A stretch of DNA of 64,000 nucleotides from Edolisoma coerulescens. Its lineage: Eukaryota; Chordata; Aves; Passeriformes; Campephagidae. Shown piece after piece: positions 22,159 to 33,600 of this stretch (the first letter of the stretch is position 1; each line of letters starts with the position of its first letter). The stretch spans positions 740 to 64,739 of the forward strand of contig VWZW01000883.1 of assembly GCA_013397115.1 (NCBI GenBank), read 5' to 3'. A program made the position numbers and the translations under genes. Under the pieces are notes generated by a model that saw only the letters and a list, made by a program, of their open reading frames with translations, made no database searches and was not told where the DNA came from.

Positions 22159-22286
22159 CGGGATCAGGAGCTTTCCCGCCCCCGGGCTCTGAGGGACGGG
22201 CGGGATCAGGAGCTTCTCCCCTCAGGTTCTGAGGGACGGGCGGGACCAGGAGCTTTCCCGCCCCCGGGCTCTGAGGGACGGGCGGG
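22159..22286. repeat. Three-copy ~41-bp GC-rich tandem repeat
   Basis: Units begin CGGGATCAGGAGCTT (CGGGACC in the third) at 22159, 22201 and 22241 and end GAGGGACGGG. The second copy is diverged in the middle. The repeat lies roughly 90-215 bp upstream of the CACYBP start codon. Confidence 0.85.
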
Positions 22287-22589
22287 TCGCTCAGTGTGAG
22301 GGGCTCAGAGGGCGGGTGAGGCGGGCCCGGGCTGGGTTTTACTTTGGGGATCAGAATTCCCCCCCTCGTTTTACGGTAGATGCCTCTGAGCTGTTGGCTG
22401 TCAAAGTCCTCGAATAATTTTGCAAAATAAAGTGTTTTTCTTCTTCAGACAATATCAGGCTCATGTGGTGGAGATAATAGTGATCAAAGGGGAAGAAATC
22501 TGTGTTCCCGGCCTTTAAAGGAAGATGGGCTTATAAACTGAGTGCCCTGTTCTGTGTTTGCTCCTCATTTTCATGGTTGTTAAGGTTGG

Positions 22590-22735
22590 AAAAGACCTCC
22601 AAGATCAACTCCAGCAAGGTTTAAGCTTGCAAGTTCTAAGATTCCATCAATTAAAAACCAACCAAATCCAATAGAAGTTGGGTGGATGGCACAGTGCCCT
22701 CAAACACACCACTGCAGAGAGACCCCTGCAACTAA
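22590..22735. repeat. Direct repeat, copy B (upstream of CACYBP)
   Basis: Partner of 21770-21920, lying about 0.5 kb upstream of the CACYBP start. The shared blocks are GGAAAAGACCTCCAAGATCA, TTAAAAACCAACCAAA and AGAAGTTGGGTGGATGGCAC, in the same order and orientation. Confidence 0.7.
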
Positions 22736-25700
22736 TGCATAATAAGCTTTCTACAGCAAACCCAAGAGTGTAAGTTGGGAAATTGTTCCTGACCTGTAAT
22801 GTCACAATGTGTACTCACTTTGTGAGTGAGAGACTTAGTTACCAAACCATTTACAAGGAAAATGTAGCTTTTATTTACAGAACATTTGGCTATGTGCATG
22901 TAAAAATATGCCACCAAATGCTACCAAAATTCTCTTTTAAGCCTTTTCCTCATCAAAAGAAAAATATGACTGTTGACACTGTTGCTAAATCAGCGCAGTG
23001 AGCACCAACAAAAAAAAGTTTCTATAGCCCCACTGGACATTAAAATTTCCCTGAAAGAAAACAGTAAGGCAATGGCATTCTTTCTCTCAGCAGGCATGTA
23101 GAGGAGGCAGCATTTGCCTCCAGATGTCCTTTATAAACAGTGTGACCCAAGGCCCTTCAGAGCTGAAAAAGTCAATTTCTCTAAAAAAAGGTGCCAGTTA
23201 TAACACCTGTTCTACCAAATTGAGAAATGTCAGCTCATTTGCTGATCCATGGGCTTAAGGTCCGGGGTTTTTTCTCTTCTAAAGTGAACATCCAGGAATT
23301 AATCTGTTAAGAGATCTGTAGAGGTAGGAAGGGGAAAAGAAATTTGGTGAAAATGAATTCACAGAAGCCCTGAAGCCAAGGATTTATGTTCAAGTTGGCA
23401 TTCCCCAAAGTGGTTTTAACAGATGTTGTACTGAGGTGTTTATTATAACCCTCTGCTGCAGTGCTTCTGGATCTGCAGTGGAGAAACGATCTGCAAAATT
23501 ATCTGTGGTTATTCTAAATTTTCATAGGACTAAGTGTAAGCCTGACCATCTTCAGGAATACCATTTGGAGACAGGATAGTTGATTTTATCCAGGAAATAC
23601 AATATGGTCAGCTGGAATTGACTTTTATGGCATGGTTTTTTTTAATTGGTTAAGGGCAGTTGCTTGTTCAGGAATTACTTCTTTATAATTATTTTCTGTG
23701 TAGCAGCAACTGAGACAAGGAAAAATTTTGTGTTTTTTAATTTAACTACTAATCTTTGAGTTTCTGCACACTCAGATATGGTCTTAGATTAGCAAGTGCT
23801 CTTATTTTTTACAATTTAAATTGGTATTGCTTTCTAATTTAAGTTCTGGCTAGAGGAGAAAATGCTTTCATTAACATAGAAATGCATTTGAAGTGACCCT
23901 GTAATTTGCTTTTTTCCTTGACTTTTTTTTTTAGAAGTGTTTATTTAGTTTCCTTAAATCCGGAGTATTTCTGTACTCACGGCACTTCCCTTTGAGTGGC
24001 AGCTTCCACGTGGAAGAGTTGTCACTCTTGTCATGTAAAAACAAGTTCCACATAGCTCTCCTTTGCATAAAGCTGCAACAGCACCTGGATGCTGCCTCCT
24101 CTCCTGACAAATGCTTTGGATAGTGATGTGGAGGTAAATCAATACAAAATGTTATGGCTGGTAAATTTAATCTTCAGCTTTTCTCCCTCTTTGCCTTATC
24201 TTCCCCTGAAGTGCTGTGTGCTTCCGCAGTTATCTGGGAACAACGGCTGCTCATCTCTCTTAATAGAGAACAAGTCCTAGAGCCGTTGCTCACATGGAAA
24301 AATGGTTTTATAAAGCATTTGGATACTTCTGACTGTGGTGCATTCTGCCCCTGCTCAGCCCTGCCTCTCTCTTAGTAGTCACTTGCCAGTTTCTTGCTGT
24401 TTCCTTCTGCTCCCCACGTCTCTTCCTGCAGGCATGCTGCCTCAAGGCTTGTGTACTCCAGGGAAGCATGAAGTCCTTAACAACAGCTATTGTCCCATGG
24501 CTGTGTATCACCAACCTTTAGGAAAAGCATTCTCTGGGCTGGAAACCTCAGACTGGCATCTGGAGCAGAGGACCAGGGTGAGCCATCAGCTCTGTGGCAC
24601 AGCTCCCTGTGAACAGATACACGATCCTAAGGAACAGGCTGGAATTAGCTTGCACCCGCTTTGGACAGCTAACCTGCCAAGTCACTGTGCCCTGGTGCAA
24701 CAGAGCTGCTGGTGAGAACTGCGTCATAAAACCTGACACAGCAGCTGCTTCTTCCTGCAAACAGACTGAAGCTGCTTCCTAAGTAAACGGCTTAGGAAAA
24801 TAAGCATCTTATTCCCAAGTTGTTTTCCATGTCCATTTATTTTACAAGGCATCGTTCACACAATGATAACAAGGTACTGATCTGAACAATTCTGTAACAA
24901 TTAAAAAAGTAAACATTTGTTGTGACCATGTACATTGAATTGCACTTTTAATAACAAGCATTACACTTATATTTTCATGTCGTACTTTATACAATACATG
25001 GATGTGTTACCCAAGTACTGGCAGTACTGAATGGTTCTCAGTTAGAAGTCTGACCTCTCTATGATGCTCTTTTTTTCCCTAACTCTTTAGGAATTGTGAA
25101 CTTGGGACACACCCAGATCACAAAGGCAACCCCGAATCTGGAAAACTTCATTGTCATGGAGTCAGAGATCTGAAGCTGCTCTGTTTTCAGTGTGCTGAAG
25201 TGAATCCACCTTAAAGGCAGATACAGAGGGAGATGGATTATGCTTGATTAGAAACTTTTCTGCATTCATGTGTCATCTTTTCCCAGTTCAAAGAAGCCAG
25301 AGAATCTTCTTCCATGGGAAAGCACAGGTCCCAAGGCTCAAGAGAGCTCCTGGCACAGCTTTTGAGGGTGGTATAGCAGAATTGCAAACCCAGGGATTAC
25401 TGAAAGACAGGAATGGAGATCTGAAGAAAAATCTGGGAACATCTGCTGTGGTTTGCATTGGTAGTACCATCCATGTATTACATAAAATACAAAAATAAGA
25501 GAAACTGTAAGGAAATTAGTACAGCCCAGGATTCCAGTGGTATCAAATCACACATGAAATTTATGATACCAAATCCTTTTGATGTATTTATCCCCTTGTC
25601 GTTCCGTTTCTTATATATTATTCTATACGTAAGATATAGTTCTCCAAAGATACATATATTCCTTTACAGGTTAAATAAAAGCAAGTCCCACTGAATAAGA

Positions 25701-28540
25701 AAATAATAAAAAGTAATATCCTAATTCTCTACCCATTTTTTGTTTTTCAGGTAAAAATAGCATGAAATACATTCAGTAGCAAAGCAGTTGGGACCCAGGA
25801 GAAATGGAGAGCCCTGTATTCCTGGAGAATTGACCTGTATGTGTTAAGTCACAATCCTGAAATAAATTGTGTAGACTTCTGACCTGGGAAAGATAAGGTC
25901 TTGATCAAGGCTGAGCATTATTTATCCAGTTGCAAATTCCCTGCATTTCCCAAAAGCCATCTGTGGATTAGCTCAGTTCTAAAGGCTGCTGTGACGTACC
26001 CTAAAACCTGAGAGATGCAAACTTGAGCGTTGAATCATGTCTCCCCTTAGTGTTATTACTTGGAAGGAGGTAATGGGACAGTTCCCAGTGGGATATTAGC
26101 ACAACAGACAGACAAATAATTTAGTTTTAACCTTTGTGTTTGCACATCTGGTGCAGCCAGCTCTTTGCACAGCAGCCCCTCCAACAGGGACGGGGAGTGC
26201 TTGTCAGCCACAGCAATCCCTCAGCCTTGAGGGCAACATCTCTGCCCTCTCTTCACAATCAATCACGACACTTACTACGGTTTTCTCTCTAGCAGCTGGA
26301 GGAACACCAGCACTGTAAGGTAAGAGTGCTTCTGCTTTCAAAGCCAAGGGTGTTTAGGCTTAGGAGATGATACAGAAGTTGCCAATTATCCCTGAGTCTA
26401 ACAGTAAATGAAAATCCTCTGAGTAAATGAAAATCACCTGATTATAGTTCTTCCCACACATACAAGTAGTTTCATGGATTTCACTGCAGCTACTTAATAG
26501 AGGGAACAGCCCTGACTTGATCCTGTGGAGAAAGCATGGCATGTGACTTCCAAATTTTGATACTTCGGTGCCAGTAAATGCAGATGTTTATTTACTCCTG
26601 AACTACCACATTCAGCCAATGAGTGGCATCACGGCCCTGAAGTCAATGGGATACTTCATGCTTTGAGAAGGGGCTGAACTCTCGCAGTTCTTGACTTTTA
26701 TCTCCGTCTCCCCTTGTAAATGGCTGCTTTTATTTCAAGTTGTTCTTAACACAGTGGTGGATGATCCTTTTATCTTAAAAGAAATTTCAAGGGCCAACCA
26801 AGAGAAGTCATTTAAAATTTTTAACAAAGTAAAAAATACTGCTTACCTGTGTAAGCACTTCAACTTAGTTGTAGCAATGGAACTCAGCTGTACCAAATTA
26901 AATCCTCATTAATGGACAGGACAAGGGTGGGTTTGCCCACTGATAGGGATCACATGGCTGACTGCCTTTCCTGAGACTGGTTCTACCAAACACTAATGCA
27001 GATGGACCTCAGGGATTTTGCAGTTTCTTGGCTTCTCTACCCATGGTATTTTCTATTTTTTTCATTTCTCTCCAGGTACGGTACATTTAGAAATGTAAAC
27101 TAAGTGCAGTAAGTCCCATTACTTTAGAATATTAAGTTTGGTTCACAAAGATAATACAAGACCAGTTCACAAATGTACCACGTAACTAAATCAGCCTTGC
27201 TTCATTTAGCCTGTAAAGTGTAAAGTCAAAGGAAAACCAACTTTTTAAAGTGAAAAGAAGGACTTTTGTTTTGCCCCCCATATTGGGCATCTCAGGAACA
27301 GATTAGAACCAAAAAGATAAAAAGTTGTAGTAAAAATATTTTTTGAGGTTTGTTCCTCATCAAAGTAAAGACTTTATTTCAGAATGGTGCATTCTCAATA
27401 AAATTTAAAAATAGGTTTTAGTTCCACATATATATTTATAAAATTCAAATTAATTTTAATAGAAGTTTGATGTGAACACAGTTTACTACAGACTCGGGGA
27501 AAAAAGGTTGATCACTCCAGACTTAGGAGCTATGTTAGCTGTTCCAGTGCCACATGGAAACAACAGTTTCAGTGAGACTTAATGATGTTTGCTGCTGAAA
27601 AGCTGAGCAATAAGCCAGCTATCCCTGACAAATCCACCAAGGATATGTGTGTAGGTAGTTCTGCCACACAGAGATCTCTTTTCTTGCAGGAAACTAAATT
27701 TCCCAATAGCATCTATAGTCAGCAGAGAGAATTTTAGCTTGTCTGGTTTAACCATGGAGTCCTGCTCCTTTCCTTCATTCTGAATATTCATCGCGATAAT
27801 GCCATAAAGCTATTTTCTTACTCTTGCAGTAATGCTGAGAAGATGCAGTTTCCACCTAAATATTACTCTTCCAAATGCCACTGCTACAAATGCCTCCTTG
27901 GATCTACAGCTGGAAGGTGGAAATCATTTACTGCCTTTAGGGTCATTGCTTTCTGAAACTTCCTGTTGGTGAGGTAAGCCAGCTTCCATCCTTACGAGGG
28001 TTTGAAATCATCATGGCTAGCAGGTAGCAGATGTGGTTTTGTTCCTGAAACTCAACTTCCAAAGTCAGAAAGCAGCTACACTGAGAAAAGGAATGTTGTG
28101 TCATTCTGTGAAACGTGGTGAACTTATTTACCAGTTCCTTTTTGAAGAACTTCTAAAGTCCCACTCCCGTGATCTGCTTGCACTCATTGGACCCTTTGAG
28201 GTGATTTAACTCATTCACTTGACAAAAGATGAACTGTAGAGGGGTAAATCAACATGTTTTTTTGTTGTTGTTTTTGATTATCTCCAGTACACACTATAAC
28301 AAAGACAAGAGACAGGACTGCACAATGGGGAATTGGAGGGGTGAGCAGCAGTGAGCTCCTAACTCATCTGCTCAGGGAATCACAGCCTAACACATTTCAT
28401 TAATCATTCTTACTGAACTTTTCCAATCATGGTTTTAAATCCACTTGTAAGTATGACTTAAAATAAATGAAATGAGGAATTCAGACACTTGTCAAACAAC
28501 CAGTTTCCTTCACGGGCACAGTACTCTCAAATGCAACAAT

Positions 28541-28602
28541 CAGATATCCTTAAATGTCACTTTAGACACTTCAGGTATCCTTAAATGTCACTTCAGATTT
28601 AT
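28541..28602. repeat. Two-copy ~31-bp tandem repeat
   Basis: Units at 28541 and 28572 share the core TATCCTTAAATGTCACTT, flanked by CAGA/CAGG and differing at a few positions. Confidence 0.8.
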
Positions 28603-30198
28603 TATGAATTCAGATTCACATTCTGAATGTGAAGCAGAACTGGTAAGTGAATGACTAACACTGGGTTTAGTCAGTCAAGAGAATGGAAACATTTATGCAA
28701 ATATTATGAGCAAGAAAGTGACAAGGGAAGAAGACCTTTGATAACATTTGCAAAAGAAATACCTTCTGTTTTCCCCCCTTTTTTTCCTCACTGTATTAAT
28801 AATTCCAGATAATCAGTGTTCTTGAAGCTACATTTTAAAATGTTTTAATGTTTACATCTAAAAAGTTTTTTAACCCCTTATTCTTAGAAGAGAGAGTTGT
28901 GTCAGGATGGTGATTATATTTTGATCTCTACTTTTAACAGCTGACTGCCTTTCAGAATCTTTCCTTTGGCACTGGTAACATTAAATTTGTACTACCCTGC
29001 TGAAAATAATTCACAATTATGCTTGACAACAAAGCACAAGATGGGTATTATTAAATTTTATTGTACAAAACCGACAATGTATGGAATTCCTTAGAATTAA
29101 AAAAAAAAGATCAAAACAGAACTAGTGTCCCTGGAAAAATCTTGTAAATGAAACAATTAATACACAAGATTTAGTCCAGCAATGACATTTACCTGCAAGA
29201 CCATCTTTAGACATGACAAGTATAATTAAAAAAATATTCCATCAGTTCAAGCAATAGTTTAATTTTCCATGAAATAAGTATTTCTATGAACACTTTATGT
29301 TTAGTCAAAACAAATGCCTTTGAACTTTCTTACCTTAAGAGATATAAAACAACCAGATAGGTTTGGGAATCACCAGAGAAGTCTACCCCCACAGGAAAGT
29401 CTAGGGCTTGTATTCCACTTGAAAATGCTTGTTTTTATAAAAATAAGTAATACCAACAAAGTGTTTCCTAACCAAACACCTCTAGCAAACAGATCTTGTT
29501 TCTGTGATATTTTATTCATCAGTGCAGCACAAGCCTTTTGGGTATTTTATTTGATACCTCATTTCTGTGTCAAATTTGGAATCTGAATATAGACCCAGGG
29601 CAAGGTTTTCATTACTTTTATTCATAAAACCTACCCTTTATTGCACAGGATTTACAAAAGGTCAAAACCATGCAAGGTCTTCACTCTGCTTCTCAGCAAA
29701 AACATCAAATAAATGTCAAAACAGTTCTCCCTTTATCCTAGTGGAAGGAATGATTCCTTGGAATTCTTGATATAAACACGAATTAAAAAAAGGGAACTAG
29801 GTAACTTTATGTTAAATTCCAGTTGAGCTGTAAATAGCCTTTAAACAACAGTGTTACAAAAACTGCACTACTTGCATTTCAGAAGAAAAACCAATCCAAA
29901 CTAAGGAGTTATGAGGGAAGCTCATAGCAACTGTGCCAGGAGAGCACAAGCCCATCTTTGCTATGGCCTAAGCTTTACAGAAAGTGCTTCTCTGCAGGAC
30001 GCAGCTGCTGTGATGAACTTCTGAGATGGTCCCAGGGCCTAAGGTATCCTACGTGTCTTACACTGTGCTTTCTAGGGAGAGATCATGCTGCAGTACTGTA
30101 CACTTCCCATTCTCTCTCTTCCTCCAGAAGAAAAACCTTCTATGCAAGACAAAAATGATTTCAAATTAGATGTGTATTAAAGACCTAGTTTTGAAGTA

Positions 30199-30204
30199 TT
30201 TATT
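30199..30204 (-). terminator. RABGAP1L: Candidate RABGAP1L polyadenylation signal
   Basis: First AATAAA on the minus strand after the RABGAP1L stop codon, about 290 bases downstream. More distal signals exist, so this may be only a proximal site. Confidence 0.35.
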
Positions 30205-30488
30205 TAACATCTAGTCATATAAAATAAAGTGTAAAAGTATGAAGGTATCAGAACGTGGCTTTCAGCAAGGCAGTATGGGAAGTAGGAATTCAACATAAAC
30301 CAGGAATTTTTTTTTTTCCCCTTTGAAAAGGGTCACATCAGAAAATGAATGAAAAACACTGAAGAATTTCACTTCAAGCCTGCACTCCTGCCTCATTGTC
30401 CTTTCCCCAGGAGGAGAGACCACTGGAAGAATCCTCCGAGGTTTCAGCTGTGTTGTTCTTTGTGCTCTTGAGCCGGGTGTGGCTGGAA

Positions 30489-30644
30489 CTATGTGCTGCC
30501 CTCTCGGGGAGGCAGGGGCGGCTGGGGCTGCGGTGGTGCCTGTGTGCCTGTGGCCGTTTTGATAGAGTTCAGGGTTTTGCTAAACCAAGAGTTTTTGGCA
30601 GCTTGGATTTCATTCATAAGGGCTCCTCTCTGGTGCTCCAGCTC
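30489..30644 (-). CDS. RABGAP1L: RABGAP1L terminal exon
   Basis: 51 codons plus TAG, acceptor TTTCTTAG|GAGCTG. Encodes ELEHQRGALMNEIQAAKNSW, FSKTLNSIKTATGTQ and a proline-rich end (PPQPQPPLPPREGST). The tail is GC-rich and differs from the human QPLQPAPVTQPPKEST. Confidence 0.93.
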   Translation of the reverse strand, partial: ELEHQRGALMNEIQAAKNSWFSKTLNSIKTATGTQAPPQPQPPLPPREGST

Positions 30645-33600
30645 CTAAGAAAGCAGAATAGTCAGAATTGATCAAAACCTAATTAATTACAAAGAAGCAT
30701 CTTCACACTCAGTCCCTGCAGTCCGGCACTTCCCTTGCAATCTCCCAGGCACTGGGGAGAGAAGACATTCAAACTGCTGAAACAGCACAAGATAATGAGA
30801 CACACAAATAAAAACATCTTTTTCTTTTTAAGACAGAAAATTTTTCTGGAAGTTCGGCTATACAGACATGCAGGTATGTGCTCCCTTTTGGAACAGTTTT
30901 TTGTATCATTCAGAATCATTTTGGACTGAGCATGCGGTTAATGTGACCACCCTGCTGTACTTGGATTCCACGTACCTGAATTTTGCACTTGGCTTCCACA
31001 AGCTGCAGTTTGGTCTGTGCAAGTTCCAGCTCCATCTCTCTCAGCTGCTTCTTCAGTGCATCCTTCTCATCATCTGTTTCGATGCCTTTGTTGTCCGTGC
31101 TTACAGCAGGCACCTTCAGTGCCCCCTCCTTGCTGAAAATCTCACTGCAGTGTTTGCAGGCCATCACTTTACCCTGAAATACCCACAAAGCTCATTCTTA
31201 ATCCATGTTACAGGAGTTGCTGTACTTCTGGAAGAGCCATTTTGTGGTCAGACTGCCTCAATCTCCAACCATCTAGTACTGCAGTTTTTATAACTGGCAT
31301 GAAAAGAATTTGAGTCGTTCATGAACAATTTCCAGGGTATGTTAACCAGTATAAAAATTCCTAAAATCTACTTAGCATGCTCTAAGCATGGAAACTTTGC
31401 TCCTATATTAGAATATTCTTGCTACCAAAGCTTTGTAATATTTATGTCAGTACAACTCAGAAAAGTAAATTAAATCTGAGTAGATGAAACAGCTGGCCTG
31501 GCTTGCACAAACTAAAACAGGATATTGAGCTATTTTTAGCACAATATAGGAACATCAATCCTAGAATTCTTTTATGTTATTATCAATAACATTAAAAAGT
31601 CACTAAAAAGCAACAAATCCAGTTCAGCTTGAGTACTAAAGAAATATGTAGAAGCTACAGCAGAGGGTAAACAACTCTGCCTACTCAGAATTATTATTAT
31701 TACCTGCTCAGGAAATGTTTATCTCTTAAGCAGGTGTTCCTGGTAAGGGGTTTAGAGAAGGGAGAGCAACCACTGTGGATATTCTGGGCATGGCCCTAGC
31801 TGTGCCATTTGGTTTAATTACTTAAACCAATTCTGCTTAAATTACAGAAACCCAAATATAAACCTTGTCCAATCTGGCCAATTTCAATCCCTCCACTGTG
31901 CACACCTGAGAAACAACATGTTTTGTCTTCTAGAGAGTCTTTTTTTTTTTTCCCAGTTAATCAAAACATCCAAGTAAATACTGTTTTCTCTACATTTTCT
32001 ACCAGAAGTATATATTTTAACAGCAAAAAGAAAAGCCAAGTACTAAATGCACTTCAGTTTGAGAGTTCCACAACCATGAAAGGAAATAAACCCCTTCCTT
32101 GTTTCCATCTGCTGAAAAATGCATGTGGGGTTACTGATGTTACTTTAAGCTTCAGTTCACGTTTTGCTCTGTATCCCTGGCATTCAGCAACGCTTGTGTT
32201 AGAAACATCCCGTTTGTAGAGACACTGTTCTCACCTTCACAACTTCCAGTTCATCTTTACTGGCCGCTTGCTGTTTCTCCAGCCTGGTACTCAGCTGGGA
32301 ACAAATCTGGAGCAGAGAAAGCAGTCTCTTAGCTCAAGTTTACTATACTGAAATAGAATCTTTCTGTGCTTTTTAACGATAGTTTTTGTTAGAACCAACA
32401 TTTCTTAAAATTCTGCCTCATTCAAGTATATGCATTCCCCCTGGACAACTCCACTGCTGCTGCTAATGATAAAAACCCAGCAGTATTCCATACAGAACCT
32501 GAGCACAGAGACAGGGACATTTTATGGATGAGTTGGTTTATGATGTTTATACTGCATCATGTCACAGAGCACAGAAGCATTCACTCTACAGTACTAAAAT
32601 TAGCTGAAAGACAGGTTATTCCTGATTGCCTAATTAGGAGACTATTAGGAAAGCCACAAGAAGGTTTATGACAAATTACAACATTGCTCTCTGAAAGCCT
32701 GAAAGGTGGAGCTTATTTGAAGGATGAGACCTGCAACACTGAAATTTCAGCTCTCTTAACAGGTTGAAAGAAGAAATATGAGAGAGCATCTCTGGAATGG
32801 TACCTGTTTATACTCTGCAATAATGGCTGTGGTTTTCTTGATCTCAGATTCTGCCTTCTCCAGCTGCTTCCTGAAGACTTCCTTCAGCTGGAATTTGAAG
32901 GAGAGAAGTTACACAGTACACTGACAGAACTTCTCAAAATGTGGCATCAGATTGTTCTCTTCATGTCTCACTGTGGTTACAACAGCTCTACAGCTGCTTC
33001 TTACGAAATTCCAGTTCTTAGACAAGTGTCTGATTTACTCAGTTTACAAATACTTATTACATCAGTGATAACCAAAAAGTCTATACGGTGACCCTTTATC
33101 CCTTAGAGAACTCTCCTGTAACTGAATTCCCGCTCTCTGTGTTAAATGGTGGTACATCATGGTCCACAGCACACACACAAAAAAAGCATTACTCTTAAGT
33201 GGGGTTTACTGATTTAGTTATTGTTTTTCTGCACACTGTCACAGCAGGTTTGGCTAGATTGTTTGTTTGTTTGTTTGGAGATGGAACAAGAAGAAGAATC
33301 TATTAAAACTATCACTGTCATCTCCGTAACAGGAGAACAAAAATCTGTTTGGGTCTATGGCACTGAGTGAAAACACAGCTAACTCATCTCTCCTTCAGAA
33401 CCACTCCACTTGGAGAGCCCTTCCAGCAGGAAAAAAGCCTCACTGCCTTACTTACAGCAAACAGAGAACTCCATTTTCGAGAGACACAAAGAATTAACAT
33501 TTATTGTTGCAGTCACTGTTGCCCAATAGCAAAAATAAAAATCAGGGTATCACTTCAGAAACATACATGTAAGATACACAGGATTACAAAACTAAGACTG

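Larger units (their letters stand above)
21880..22340 (-). promoter_or_regulatory. CACYBP: CACYBP CpG-island promoter
   Basis: CpG-rich, TATA-less region around exon 1. About 15-45 bases upstream of the ATG, TTCCGG and CCGGAA form a pair of inverted ETS-type cores (22100-22115), and GGAACCTTCC at 22094-22103 matches a two-unit heat-shock element. Further upstream, CCCGCCCC boxes lie in a three-copy tandem repeat. Binding is inferred from motif only. Confidence 0.65.
22736..30488 (-). other. CACYBP-RABGAP1L interval, probably including RABGAP1L 3'UTR
   Basis: 7.7 kb with no convincing coding exon on either strand. The AT-rich right part just below 30488 is expected to be RABGAP1L 3'UTR. Minus-strand AATAAA signals occur at 30199-30204, near 29617 and 29637, and far downstream near 24838. 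Where the transcript ends cannot be decided here. No transposon recognised; a short tandem repeat lies at 28541-28602. Confidence 0.5.
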
